Below are positions 21,982-34,181 of a DNA stretch of 64,000 nt, in pieces. The stretch is taken from contig JANDJZ010000065.1 in the NCBI GenBank assembly GCA_027943245.1, positions 92,843 through 156,842 of the forward strand. The letters run 5' to 3'. The notes below the pieces were generated by a model. The model did no database searches, was not told the DNA's origin, and saw only the letters and a program-made list of their open reading frames with translations. Position numbers and translations under genes: made by a program. How positions within the stretch are numbered: position 1 is the first letter of the stretch; every line of letters begins with the position of its first letter. The DNA comes from Acanthamoeba sp. SK_2022b. Lineage: Eukaryota; Discosea; Longamoebia; Acanthamoebidae.

Positions 21982-23646
21982 TTAGGGGTGGTGCGGGGAG
22001 GTCTCGACGTTCTCGTAGAGCGTGTCGATGAAGCAGCGCGCGATTTGATCGACGATCGTTCTGTCGGGAACGGCCTGTGCCATGCCGTAGATGGCACCGG
22101 CTCCTTCGGCTACCTTGCCCGGCGTTTTCATGATCTCGGCGGTGAGCGTGGTGAGGTCGTTGATGAGGTCGTCGGCAGAGTCCTTGTTAGCGTAGGTCAT
22201 GCAGATGTGGATGCTGGACGGGTACTGCAGCGAGTTGAGGTTCCACCCCTTCTTGGTCAGCTGCTCGCCCAGCAGGTAGATGTCAAAGTCGTCCGAACCA
22301 AAGGCCACGACGCACACCTCCGGATTGCCGTACAGCTTGAGGCCGCGAATGGTTCTGATGGCGGCGCTGATCTTCCTCGCGGCGGTGATGATCTCGCGGG
22401 TGCAGGCGATGTAGCCGGCCTCGCCTACGCTGAGCATGGTGGCCCAGCAGCCGGCCAACAGGGCGCCCGGTCGGCTGCCGGCGATGGTGGGGGAGGCGTA
22501 GATGCCGCCGGTCCAGTCGGGCGCGACGAAGTACTGGTAGGAACGGAGCTCCTTGGTCTTGTACATGACCACGGACGAGCCCTTGGGCGCATAGCCGTAC
22601 TTGTGGGTGTCGCAGGAGATCGAGGTGACGCCCGGCAGGCGGAAGTCGAACGGGCGCAGCGTGAAGCCGGCCTTGTCCATAAAGGGGACGAGGAACCCGC
22701 CCAGGCAGCAGTCCACGTGCAGGCCCACGCCGTAGTGGAGGGCCAGCTCGGAGAGAGCCTCGATGTCGTCGATGGCGCCGTGAGGATAGCTCGGCGCCGA
22801 GCCCACAATGGCTACTGTGTTGCTGGTGATCGCGCGCCGGACGGCGCGCACGTCCACGCGGCGCGTTACGGGGTCGACCGGGGCGTGGACCAGCCGCATG
22901 CCAAAGTAGTGGGCCGCCTTGTCGAAGGCGCAGTGCGCCGAAACGGGCGCTACGATTTCGGGAGCCGTGATGCCCTTTTCCTTGAGGCCCCAATCGCGAT
23001 AGGCCTTCATCGCCATGAGGATGCTCTCGGTTCCGCCGCTCGTTGTCGTACCGCATGCCTCGGGGCCGCCGTTGTACATGCGGACCACCATGGCAATGAT
23101 TTCAGCCTCCATCTTCCGCACGCCCGGGAATACGTCTGGATGAAGCGGGTTGGTCCAGATGAACATCTCGTAGGCTCTAGCCGAAATGCGGGTGATGTTG
23201 TTGCCGCCGTGGTAGACCGTGCCCGAGACGCGACCCTCTTCCCACTTGTGGTGGCCCATCTCTTGCAGCGCCTTGAGCTCGGCCATCAATTCCTCTTCGC
23301 CGACAGCCTCGCTCGGCAGACGCGTGTGCGCGACCATTCCCTCGTTGCCAGCAAGCAGGGTCTTACGCAGCGAGACGGACACCTTGCTCATCTCCTCCGC
23401 TATCTTGCGCTTTACGTAGGGAATCTTCCTCGCTCGATGAAAGAAGGCTGTGACGAGGAAGGCGCGCACATCGCGGCACATTCTCGCCAGGCCCACGTCG
23501 TAAAGAGCCCACAACACCCTGCCGCCATACTTCAACACCACAAAGAGGAAAATCGCGTTCCTCACGGTGTCAAGATGCTTGTGCCCTTTCACGAATTCAT
23601 CGATGCGCTGTGACAGCACTGCCAGGGTAGATGAATGGCGTTCCAT
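21982..23646 (-). CDS. SGPL1: Sphingosine-1-phosphate lyase
   Basis: This PLP enzyme splits sphingosine-1-phosphate (or dihydro- and phyto-forms) into a fatty aldehyde and phosphoethanolamine, the only exit from sphingolipid metabolism. It acts at the ER with a cytosolic active site. The 554-residue frame is uninterrupted, the only large intronless gene here. An N-terminal membrane anchor is visible (NAIFLFVVLKYGGRVLWALY, about residues 30-50). Lyase hallmarks follow: GRVSGTVYHGG, NPLHPDVFPGVRKMEAEI, TTTSGGTESILMAMKAYRDW, SAHCAFDKAA, GSAPSYPHGAIDDI, LHVDCCLGGF, and SISCDTHKYGYAPKG with the PLP-binding Lys near residue 349. Length fits the family (540-590). It shares the pathway with the sphingosine kinase at 45.5-47.3 kb. 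Confidence 0.97.
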   Translation of the reverse strand: MERHSSTLAVLSQRIDEFVKGHKHLDTVRNAIFLFVVLKYGGRVLWALYDVGLARMCRDVRAFLVTAFFHRARKIPYVKRKIAEEMSKVSVSLRKTLLAGNEGMVAHTRLPSEAVGEEELMAELKALQEMGHHKWEEGRVSGTVYHGGNNITRISARAYEMFIWTNPLHPDVFPGVRKMEAEIIAMVVRMYNGGPEACGTTTSGGTESILMAMKAYRDWGLKEKGITAPEIVAPVSAHCAFDKAAHYFGMRLVHAPVDPVTRRVDVRAVRRAITSNTVAIVGSAPSYPHGAIDDIEALSELALHYGVGLHVDCCLGGFLVPFMDKAGFTLRPFDFRLPGVTSISCDTHKYGYAPKGSSVVMYKTKELRSYQYFVAPDWTGGIYASPTIAGSRPGALLAGCWATMLSVGEAGYIACTREIITAARKISAAIRTIRGLKLYGNPEVCVVAFGSDDFDIYLLGEQLTKKGWNLNSLQYPSSIHICMTYANKDSADDLINDLTTLTAEIMKTPGKVAEGAGAIYGMAQAVPDRTIVDQIARCFIDTLYENVETSPHHP

Positions 23647-24024
23647 GCTGTGCTGATGTGCTTTGGTGCCCTCGCTCCTCCACTCCTCCTATTTATTACA
23701 CCCGCCACTCGTCCTTCTCTCTTCGATCGACGTGGTTGACGTCAATCTTTGTATGTGGAGTTACGGAGGGTAACAATCGAAACCTCCCGAGGCAACCCCA
23801 CGCTCCGTGGCTGCTTGGAATATTTGAAATAAAGGCCTTGTTTATTTAATGTGACACAAAGAAAAGTGGTACCTTAGGGCAAGGATTACTGGGGTGTTAC
23901 CCGCAGCTTGCCGCTTCTGCTTACCTCCAACTGCCATTCTTAGTTGATATTCCCTTGGCGCGCAGCCGCCTTATTGTCGCCGCCCACTTCTCCTCTTCCT
24001 CTTCCTCATTGCCGGGTCGCGACC
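23647..24024. promoter_or_regulatory. Divergent promoter region between S1P lyase and permease genes
   Basis: The 378 bp lie between two start codons on opposite strands. No coding is credible. Short AT-rich stretches are at about 23690-23760 and 23815-23850. Confidence 0.45.
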
Positions 24025-26295
24025 ATGGACCGGCTAGTGCCGGCGGACCCGGCACCTGGCTATGGGTCGCCCTCCCTCCTCCACTCTTCTCCCTCCCAAC
24101 CCGGGGACTCTCGACCTTTCTTTGACGACGAAGGTGAGCCGCCACAGCTGCGAACATTTTTGTAATCTGCTTGGCTGATAGAAACCCGTGCACCGACTGA
24201 CGCGTTGCCCTCTCCTGCAGACCCGTTGGTGGGTGCGGCTGCCACTGGAGGAGAAGGGGAGAAGAAGGCGCTCGGCGTCTTTTCCATGGTCGCGGTGGTC
24301 TATTTCCTCGTGTGCGGCGGCAGCTACGGCACGGAAGACCTCGGCGGCTCCATCCCTCCGCTCTTCGCCCTCCTGGGCATCCTCGTCATCCCGTGGTTTG
24401 TTCAACGCTCCCTCCTGCCACTTTCGTGCCCTCGAGCCCTTTCCCCCGCCACTTCGCGGCCAGGTCTGACGCCGCGAAATAGGTTCTGGAGCTTGCCGGT
24501 GGCACTCATCACGGCAGAGCTGGCGACTGCGATGCCAGACGCCTCGGGGTTCCTTATGTGGAGTCGTCGAGCGTTCGGGCCCTTCATGTCGTTCCTCGAT
24601 GCGTGGGTAATGATCGTGGTCGTCATCATCGACCAAGCGCTCTACCCTCTCATATTCGTCTCCTACATTCAGACGCTGGGTTCGCTTTCTCCCCCACCCC
24701 ACCCTCAGTCCCCCACAGGCCTCCTTAACGCGCGCTCTATGCAAACGTGCAGTTGACCTGACGTGGTGGCAAGCCTATTTGATCAACTTGGGCTACATAC
24801 TCGTGTGCATGATCGTGAACCTGTTGGGCATGTCCACCATGGGCCACTTCTCCAAGGCACGCCGTGTCCTCCCGATCCCCCATCGAACTGACCGACAGCT
24901 GACCCACCAAGCGCAGATTTTCTCGGCGCTGGCGCTGCTCCCGTTCGTGATCTTCTTCTCGGCCGGATTTGCCAGCGACAAGTTTGAACCCAATGACTGG
25001 TTCGTCATCACCAAAGGTAAGAGCAGCTCGACTCAATCCCTGCGAGGGCCGGCTGACCACTTGCCTGGCCTCAGACGAGTGGGACGTGCCGCTGTACCTG
25101 AGCGTGCTGCTGTGGGCCACGTGCGGCTTCGAGTACTCGGGCTTTCTTGCCGGCGATGTGGACAAGCCGCGACGCACCTTCCCCATTGTCATGATCGGTG
25201 TGCCCGCGCCCGCGCTCGCGCCCACTGCTGTCTGCGCCGCCGCCTGTATGCGCGCGCTCACGCCAATTATCGGCACGTGCTCGCGCAGGGTCGATCTTCC
25301 TCATGATCGCCACCTATTTCTTTCCCATCGCCATGGCCATCGCCATCGCTGAGGACACCTCCGAGATCACCGAGGGCGCCTACCCCGCCCTCGCCCTGGA
25401 TATCGGGCTCGGTGAGACTCGCCCTCCCTCCTCACTTTCCCAACTCACCCCGCCAGCCAGCACTGCGCTGGTCACGGCCGTGAATGCTGACAAGCGAGTG
25501 GCGCGTGCGCAGGGGAGTGGATCAAGTACCTCATGGTCGCTGGCGGCCTGGCGAGCACGATGGGCACCTACAACGCCTACCTTGGCACCACCGCCTCCGC
25601 TCTTCGCGCGCAATCCGAGGAAGGCGTGGCGCCCTCCATATTCAGCGCCCTCCCCCAGTACAAATGTACGGCGCGGCGGACACCACGCATCGCTCGTCGT
25701 CGCAAGCTACCTGGTTAACTATTTTGGGGTGGGGGGGGGGAATGCAGCACCGATCGTGGCGATCATCTTCTTCAGCTTGACCACGGCCGCCCTGGTCCTC
25801 TTCGACTTTTCGGTGCTGGTCGAGATCGAGTCGCTCCTCTACTGCCTCCACGTACTGCTGCTCGCTGGTACCGTCGTCCGTCTGCGCTGGAAAGGTATCC
25901 CCCCCTCCTACTTATTCTAGTCACCTCATTTAATAGTCTCCCCTTCTCCTTTGTCTGTAGAACCCGAGCTGGAGCGCCCCTTTGCCCTTCCGTTTGGTAA
26001 GGCGGGCGTTGTCATTATCGCTTGTCTCCCCATACTTATCACCCTGTGCAATATTGGCTCGCTCTTCTACTACGGTACTGGGCCTCCCTACCTTCGCGTG
26101 GGCACTTGATCGGGGAGGGCACGGTTGTGGGCCACCCACCCTCTCGTTCTCATGCGTGTTGGTGGCCTCCTTCCTTTTGCTCCAGGTTGGATCTTTCCCC
26201 TCATCTCCGTTGGCGTGGTGGCTTCGGGCTGTGTGCTGTACCTGGTGCGCCACCTGGTCATGCGCCGGTGGGAGTACCACTCGTACCCTTCCTAG
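24025..26295 (+). CDS. Amino acid/polyamine permease (APC superfamily, PUT/LAT type)
   Basis: This is a twelve-TM secondary transporter for amino acids or polyamines. Exons 24025-24133, 24221-24395, 24483-24679, 24753-24856, 24917-25016, 25075-25197, 25289-25411, 25513-25665, 25748-25894, 25961-26074 and 26186-26295 join in frame to 484 residues. Family signals: TM1 VAVVYFLVCGGSYGTEDLGG with the unwound Gly-rich centre; SLPVALITAELATAMPDASG; then LWATCGFEYSGFLAGDVDKP and YPALALDIGLGEWIKYLMV. SYGTEDLGG and AELATAMPDASG resemble plant and protist polyamine transporters. The N-terminus is a disordered Pro/Ser stretch. The join at 24857 uses gc...ag instead of gt...ag; reading through these 60 nt is also open. 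Substrate cannot be assigned. Confidence 0.9.
24857..24916 (+). other. Candidate GC-AG intron of 60 nt in the permease gene
   Basis: It starts gcacgc after AAG and ends gcgcag. Removal joins GHFSK to IFSALALLPFV. Retention adds 20 polar residues (ARRVLPIPHRTDRQLTHQAQ) inside a membrane region, which favours splicing. Confidence 0.55.
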
Positions 26296-26623
26296 GAGCT
26301 CCGCGCGCTCGTCGTGGCCGTCGCCGCCGCCCAAAATGACGCCTTTCGAATTTGCCGCCCCGCTTCTCTTACACCGCGCCACCGCCGTCGCCCGCAACCG
26401 CCTCCGGGCACGGCATCTTCGCCTGGTGGCCCGTTTTTCGTCGATCTCTCCATGGCCGGGGAGAGCCCGCCCGCTCCCCCCCACGCCGTCACTTGTTTGC
26501 CGGCAGCTTAGTGCCTTTTTCGCTCCAATGTCATTACAATTACACCCTTGTTTGCCTACGCTCGTCCACCATGCAGCGCCAATGATCGCGAACTGTGCTT
26601 GTTTCTCTCTTTCTGTGCGTGTG
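26296..26623. other. Convergent 3' region between permease and SPRY-SAM-kinase genes
   Basis: The 328 bp lie between two stop codons and hold 3'UTRs. I see no credible coding; frames open here are extensions of coding-strand shadows. Confidence 0.45.
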
Positions 26624-29600
26624 TCATTGGCGGGGCGAAGGGCGGAAGAGCCTTGCGGCGATGACGTCGCCCTCCTCCCCGGCATGGCCCCCCTCCTGGG
26701 GGTGCGGGTGGTGGTAATGGTGGAAGCTCGCCATGAGCATTCCTTCGCTCTCATCCAAGCCCCCGCCGCTGGTAGCGCTGCTGATGGCGTCGCCCTCGCT
26801 GTAGTGGTGGCCGGCGTCCCTCGCCTGCATGCGGCCCATCGCCCGCGCCAGCTCTTCGTCCGCTTGCTCTCCCGGCGACGCCTCATCCACGCTCCTCCTC
26901 CGCACGGGCGGAGCGCTGTTGATGGCGCGGAGGCGGGGCGATTCGGACCCTCGCCTGCCTCCAACCGACGCGGCGCTCTCGCCTTCGCTCTCGTAGTAGT
27001 ACAGGCTCTCCAACGAAGGCTCAGACCTTGAGTACTTCTGTCCACACCGCCATGAGCGAGCAGGACAAGGCAAGCCCTCCCCAAGCAGGCGTACCGGCGG
27101 TGGAGGGCGATGATCTGCCTTGTCCGGGCTGTCCAACATAAGGTACCCCGAGCCAGCTAGTTTCACGCGCGTGTGAGCGGCGAGCAGAGCTCGCCGTACA
27201 CAGTCATGCGGAGGCGTGGGAAAACGTACGCAACTCAGATTGCTTGTGGTGCTCGATGAAGAGCAGCAGGTCCTTGAAGCTTGGACGCGCGCTGGGCTTA
27301 GCGTCCCAGCAGGCCCGCACCATCACCCGCCAACTCTCGGGCATCCTGCAATTCGAGTCATTAGCACACACAGGGAAGTCCAGAAGGAAGGCAAGGCGCA
27401 CGAGTTGGGCAGCTCGGGGCGGTAGTTCTTGTGGGCCACCATGTTCGCCATTCGAAGCGGCGACGTGAATCCTGTGTGTTCGCCGCGGGTGAGGGCGAGT
27501 CCAAGGGGGCAAAAGAGCAAGGTCGCCTTACCTTCATCCGGCTGCTTGCCGGCAAAGAGGAACCACACCAGCATCCCAAAGGAGTAAATGTCTGCCCATC
27601 CCCCCCAAGCGCATTGTGTCGTGAGGGGCGAGCGAAAGAGGCGGAAGAGTGCAGCTGAGGCCAGCGGTACCGGCTTGTTCCGAATACTCCTCGCCCTTGA
27701 ACACCTCCGGCGCCTGGAAGGGCAGGAAGCCCACGCCCTCGGTCATCCTATTCTCGCCCTTGAGTCGCGACAGGCCAAAGTCGGCCACCTTGGCGTTGAA
27801 GTGCTTGTCGAGCAGCACGTTACGCGCACTGGTGTCCCCCCCCAAACCCAAGCTCCACGAGTGAGACGCCCAGAGGCCACGGGACAGGTCGCGATGCATC
27901 CAACACACCTCAGGTCGCGATGAAGGATAGGTGTCGGGCTCCAGCCGTGGAGGTAGCACATCCCTGCTCGTCCCCGAACCCCCAACACAACCCCCCCCCT
28001 CCATCAGGCTTGCGCTCCCAGGGGGTGGCGGAGCAGCGCGGTACCCTTGGCGATATTGGCTATGATGCGCAGGCGGAGATAGGGGTTGTGTTCGAGCACC
28101 GCTAGCTTGTTGAGCACGAAGCTTTCGAGGGTACCTCCTGGCGACCCGCAGCGGCGCGTCAATGCCAGCCACCTCGAGGGGAGGGGTGTAGGTGTGCTGG
28201 ACGGAGGCCGACAAGCAGGGGAGCGTACCGGCCATGAACTCGGTGACGATGCAGTTCTTCGAGCCCAAGCATACCCCCATGAACTGTACAATGCAGGGAT
28301 GTCGCAGCAGACTGGCAATCCCCCCCCCCCTCGCGGGTTAGTCGTTGCGGCCCACGAACGCGCCCATGAGGGTTAGGTGCGGCGTAGTCACCTTAGCACG
28401 GCCACCTCTTTCTCAAAGAGCTGGAACTCGTCCACCGATCGGAACGATTTCCTGTAGATGACCTTCACGGCCACGTCCGTGCCTCGCCATCTCGCCCGTC
28501 GCACCTGAGCAAGAAGAAACAGACGCCGCAATCTCTCATTCATGGCGTCACGACCCGACCATCGCAGGTGGCAAGCGCCAGGAGGGGGCCTGGGAGAGGG
28601 AGCATGCCTCGCCGAAGAAGCCCTTCCCGACGCATTCGGCCATCTCGAGGTCCTCGTACTTGACCTCAATTCCATTCATTGCTCGCTCGTCTGCCCCACG
28701 CGGTATACACAGTTGCGGCTCACGGTGAGCCACATGTCGCAGGCGCGCGAGGGTACAGTACCTGGCAAGGAGGAGCGGGACGAAAAGGACCCGGAGCCAT
28801 CTCGGCTGCCGCTTCGGTCCCGGCCAACGCTGTCCTCCCTGTCGGAGAGGGCCCCCCCTGCAGAGCCGGCCTCTTGGTCCTTGAGCAGGCCCTGGATGTG
28901 CTTGACCATCTGCATGCGGTGGCCGAAGCTCGAGATTCCCAGCTCCTTCTTCAACACATCACTATCGCCGAGCGACTCCAGCCTGGCGACCACAGGCGCA
29001 CGCGTACACGCACAAGAAGTAAGCGGTTCGAGCCTGCAAAGCTCCGTTTTCTAATGGGGAAATGCAGCGGGGCGTACGTCTCTCCGGTGATGTCGTTCTC
29101 GACAAACTTCTTTCGGTACTGGCCCAGGCCGACCGTCGATTCGAGCCACAGCCCGACCTGCTCTGGCGTCCACACTCGAAAATCTAGTGCCATGCGCGTG
29201 GGGGTGTGCATCAGGTGAACGGCCATTCTGGTGTTCCAACCAACGAAATCGAAGAAGAGAGAAGGGTAGAAAGAAAGAGAGAGCAATAGTACCTCGAGGC
29301 AGGTTACATCCTGTTCGCGGAGGTGCAACACGCTTCAGCTTGGGCGTGATGTTGTAGGCTGACAGACAGCGAGGTCGAGTTGAGGGCACAAATCAGCAAA
29401 CAATGCGGTACGGCAAAGCGCGGCACACAAGCACCGAGAGGGGGGAGACACGTTGTACCATTGGCGATGGCCTCGGACTGAAACACGAACGGGGGCTGGA
29501 AGCGAACCCGGACCTTCTCGCCAGGGCTGTGAAGGCCTATCGCCGGGAACAATATATCCTCTGTTATGTCCACAAAGGCCACGCCTGTTCACACGCCGCC

Positions 29601-31436
29601 GTGAGTGTTCTGTTCAGCTCTGCTCTGCGCTGTGAGATCTACCCAGGAAAAATCCGTTTTTAGTGAAGAAGAGCTCCTTGCGCTGGTGATGCAGTCCCAC
29701 GCCGATGACGTCGCCGGTGGTGTAGGCAGGCCCGAAGGGTTCGCCCGTGCCGTTCTCCCCAAACTTGCGTCCGTCATCGCCGTGATAACCCCACGACCTG
29801 TGTCGTAACCACCACAAGGCAAACGACGATACGAATCGAAACATGGGTCAGCCTTGTGGTCTCTAGGCGCATGCGCGCTTGCTGTTCGTGGGACATGGAA
29901 CAGAGTGAACGGCTCAGGCGGACGTACCCTTTGCGCCATCCCGGGTGATGCATCAACGGGTAGTCGGAGACGCACAGGCCTATGGCTACCCACCCCTTCT
30001 GTCCACGGTCCAGGACCTCCATCTCGAAGTAGGACAGCTTCTGTGTTGGGTTGAACGGATGGTCCGCCAGGACCAACTTTGTGCACCGCCACGACGACAC
30101 ATGAGTGAGAAGACGTCCGCCGAAGGAAACCTAGAAGGCGCGAGGTTACCCCATTGATGCCCTCGTGCGAGCTCGTGTACTCGACGACTGTGTTGGCCTC
30201 GTGCAGCTGCAGTGAAGAGCCGCATGCCCACACGTCGAGCTCCCGCGGCATGTAGTCTGTTGCGTTGCAATCGACCATACGTGGGCCAATGGCACTCGGT
30301 CAGGGATACACAGCCACCATCGGTGGGCAAAGGCGGGGCGAGGAACGAGAGGCCTTACCCACAAGCTCGGGAGGAGCCCAGTTAAGGGAAATGGTATAGG
30401 CAAAGGGGGGCTTGAATCGGGCGGTGATACGGGCCCCGCCACTGCACACGGTGACCGTTGGGTAGAGCTCTCCATGCACCCGTTGTAGAGAGCCCGCTTT
30501 GTGTTCAGGTACGACACACAAGCAACCGGATGAGAACTTCTATAGCTGAAGTACGGCCGTACGGTCGCGATGGGCCATCTGAGGCACGTACGCATGGCCT
30601 TGCCGTTGTGGGTGAAGAACATGTCGTGAGTGGTGTTGTGCAGCCCGCAGCCGATGACGTCGCCCGACTTGAGTTTGGGCACGGTACCGGGCCACCTGCC
30701 ATTACACAGGCCCCGCCAATCGCCGCAGGCTCAGCCGCGGTTGAGAAAGAAGAGCAGGGCTGATGGAGTACTTACATCAATTTCTTGCCCCCTTTGTGCT
30801 GCGTGCTGTAGTCGCGGCAGTGCAAGCCATACGATCTGTTGGCAGATGCCAGTCAACGTGCTGCACTAAAGGGCTGGCGAGGGAGGAGAGGAAAAGAAGG
30901 AGCTGGTCACTTGATACTGCTTCCCAGGTGACAGTCGAGCGGATGGGCACGGGTCGCCAGCCCGACCGCTATGTCCCTGCAGACGCGTTGAGCGTCCCCT
31001 GTTCGTATCAGCCCAGCCCTTACCCAGTGCCACAGAAGGAGGATGCGTACTCGCTCTTGCCCACATCAACTAGAGTGACCTCGAAGTAGCACAACCCCTG
31101 CAGCTGGCTGAATGGTAGGTCCGCTTGCACCACCTAGCGCGCCACGGTACGTGACGGACCTTCAGCTGGAACCACAGAGGGAAAGTGGTGTAATGAAAAA
31201 AAGGGGGAGGTACGTACGGCAACGAGGGAGAAGGAGCCAGCGTGGTAGGCTACGGTGAGGCCGTCCTCAAGCAGTTTGAGGTTGTGGTTGCTGCGGCGCC
31301 CCCACGCCCCCGGCAGCACCAGACGTCTTTGGAGCGCCTGTTGCTGTTCTAGCAACCCTCCGTCACCCACACCTTCCTCCAGGCAGGCTGGTTGCATCGC
31401 ACTCAGTGAAGGGGTAGCCCACCGAGACGTGGCCAC
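26624..31436 (-). CDS. SPRY-SPRY-SAM protein kinase (tyrosine-kinase-like group)
   Basis: The first exons (31436-31218, 31133-31051) open into SPRY domain 1: LQGLCYFEVTLVDVGKSE, DIAVGLATRAHPLD, YGLHCRDYSTQHKGGKKL, SGDVIGCGLHNTTHDMFFT, TARFKPPFAYTISLNW. SPRY domain 2 lies at about 30.1-29.4 kb (YFEMEVLDRGQKGWVAIGL, SWGYHGDDGRKFGENG, GDVIGVGLHHQRKELFFT, VRFQPPFVFQSEAI). A SAM domain follows (VWTPEQVGLWLESTVGLGQY; LKKELGISSFGHRMQMVKHI), then the kinase (28.7-27.2 kb). The kinase has VGKGFFGEV, VAVKVIYRK, LHRDLTSARNVLLD, ADFGLSRLKG, QAPEVF, DIYSFGMLVWFLFAG and ACWDAKPSARPSF. All catalytic residues are present. The HRDLTSxN loop and RPSF ending are typical of TKL kinases of amoebae. A Ser/Gly/His-rich tail ends the protein. 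SPRY domains suggest a bound partner or ligand; the substrate is unknown. Several internal exon borders are approximate. Confidence 0.85.
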
Positions 31437-31563
31437 GTCGGTTTTTGCTACCTTTTCTCAGTTTTTTTTCTCTTTTTCAAATTCTGCTTCGTATTAATGA
31501 TGTTGTCATTCCCAGCTTTGTTGCTCTTGCGTGCGCCTATCGCGACACTTGACTTACTTCCTT
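31437..31563. promoter_or_regulatory. Short divergent promoter between SPRY-SAM-kinase and beta-mannosidase
   Basis: Only 127 bp separate the two start codons. The plus strand has a T-rich run (gttttttttctctttttcaaattctg at about 31460-31486). No coding is credible. Confidence 0.5.
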
Positions 31564-32642
31564 ATGGCGCGTAGGATGAAGATGAGAATAGAGCTGGTGG
31601 CAGCGGTGACGCTGTTGTGCTTGCTCTCTGGTGCCTGGGCAAGTTTCTCTGCACTGTACGTGTCTGCTGCCGGTTGCACAGCTTGGCGGTTGTGCGCTGA
31701 AGGGGGGCACAGGAGCGACGAGGGAGTGGGAGCAACTCCCACAACGGTCGTCGATCTAGGTGGAGATGACTGGCGAGTGGTAAGCAGCAATGGCAGCATC
31801 ACGGCCCCCGCCTCCGTTCCCGGCGTCGTACACCTTGACCTGCTGGTATGCGCCATGCTCGGGAGTGAGTGGGCTTGCGATATAGTGATGAACTGTGGGA
31901 TTGGTGGCCCTCTGCAGAAAGCGAAGGTGATCGAGGACCCCTACTTCCGGTACCACGACGTTGACTACCGCTGGATTGCGCTCACCGACTGGACCTACTC
32001 CCGCCGCTTTGCCGTGTCGGCCGACTTGCTGGCCCACACCGAGGTGGTACTGGAGTGCGAGGGGCTCGACACGGTGGCGAGCGTCGCTATCAACGGTAAG
32101 GTCATAGGGCACGCCGACAACATGTTTCGCCGCTACCTCTTCACCGTGCCCCGCGGCCTGCTCCGCTCGGGAACGGACAACACCATCACCTTCACCTTCA
32201 CCTCGGCCGAGACCTACGCCAAGGTCCCTCCCTCAATTGCCTCCTCGCTTCGCTTCCCCCTGCTCGCTTTGCTCACTGTCTTTCGCGGTGGGCTCGTCAT
32301 CAGGTCATGGCTGCCAAGACTCCCTACGAGCTTCCCTCGGCCGACAATCTCACGCAGCAGTCCGGCGAGCCCTTCCGCAACTACATCAGGTGAGTCAGGG
32401 CAAGCCACTGGTCCACGTAAGGCGGGCTAATTGGGACATGGTGTGGGAGGGGTATCAGGAAGGAGCAGTGCTCATTCTCGTGGGACTGGGGACCGGCGTT
32501 CTTGCCTCAGGGCATCTACAAGCCCATCCGCCTGCTGGGCTTTTCGTCGCCGGTCATTACCGCCGTGGTGCCCCAGGTGAACGCCCAGAGTCCATCCACA
32601 GCACAGCGTTTCAGCAAGCAGGATGCTGATATTCCTCCTACA

Positions 32643-32674
<32 letters not shown>

Positions 32675-32675
32675 G

Positions 32676-32756
<81 letters not shown>

Positions 32757-34107
32757 GACCTGGGTTGTCGGAGCAGCGGGATCGCGCCATTTCCGCGTGG
32801 AGGTGGAGACCGTGTTGCTTATGCCCGGCGGTAGTTACGCCTCCAACCATCCATTTCCAAACAAATTTATTTACCTAGGTATCCGTGAGCAGAGGCGGCG
32901 AGCCTCGCCGGAACGCTGAAGGTGAGCGTGGCAGGAGCTTCTCACAGCGTTCCTTGCCAGCTCCATGCGGTACATACACTGACCACCAAGCACGAAAACT
33001 CCGAATCGACATTTTTAACTCCGAGCATGCTCCAAAAGGGAGAGAACCGCGTGCGTGCGGCGCTGTTGGTGTCGAACGTGGATCTGTGGTGGCCCGTGGG
33101 CTACGGAGCACAGCCCCTGTACACGCTCAGCGTGGCTTTCTCCCCTCTTGTGGCTGCGGAGTCCGGTCGCCGCGCTTCGCTCGCGCTTGTTAGCCAGGAA
33201 CGCAAGGTCGGCTTCCGCACGGTCGAGCTCGTCACCGACAAGTTTACCAACCAGAACGGCTCCTCGATGTATTTCCGCGTCAACGGGGTACTGAACCATC
33301 TGCCCTCAACCCTCCTGCTGTCAGCCGACGTTGCCCCTCTTCACTCGCAGGTGCCCATATTTGCCAAGGGCGCCAACTTCGTGCCGATGGACTCGTTCGA
33401 GAACAGGGTCCACGAGCGCGACTTGGCTCAGCTGGTGCAGGACGCCCTCGATGCCAACATGAACGTCCTCAGGTTCTTCGCCCTCGCTTCTCTGTTGCCT
33501 ACGAACCGCCAATCCATATCGGCTGACTTGTGCGGGCGTAAATCGATGGTGCGCGTTGATAGGGTGTGGGGCGGAGGGGTCTACCAGCAGGACAGCTTCT
33601 ACCGTCTGTGCGACGAGAAGGGCGTCATGGTGTGGCAAGGTTTGCGTCTCCCCTCCCTATCCTCACTTAGTAACCTCTCTCAATTCCCCCTCCTGAGGCT
33701 GACATGTCAACCCCGAACTCGGTCGACAGAATTCATGTTCGCCTGCGCCATGTACCCTCGCGACGACCAATTCCTGTCCAACATCGCCGCCGAAGTGACC
33801 TACCAGGTCGCCCCCCTCTATATTTTCCCCCACAATCCTAGCCCCTTTGCGGGACGGGGTGGCTGACGCCGGTGCAGGTGGAGAGGCTGAGCCATCACCC
33901 GTCCATCATCCTGTGGTCCGGAAGCAACGAGAACGAAGCCGCCCTCGACTGGTTCGACGTGACGCGGAACAACCCTCGCCTCTATGTGGTGCACCGGCGC
34001 TGATCTTCGCCTGCCTCCTCACACGCAGCCGTAAGCACTATCGACCTTCTCACCGTGTGTGTGGTGTGTGTGGTGTGTGTGGTGTGTGTGGTGTGTGTGG
34101 TGTGTGT

Positions 34108-34181
<74 letters not shown>

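Noticed and set aside
22283..23056. Long second minus-strand frame overlapping S1P lyase
   Set aside because: It is Arg/Pro-rich shadow of the GC-rich lyase codons; no domain and no splice logic.
25930..27084. 384-codon minus-strand frame spanning the permease end and kinase tail
   Set aside because: It runs antisense through permease exons and crosses the convergent 3' region; composition is basic low-complexity with no motif.
29010..29045. ggttcgagcc, like a tRNA T-arm
   Set aside because: No A-box, acceptor stem or anticodon arm is found upstream; it lies in an intron of the SPRY-SAM-kinase gene.
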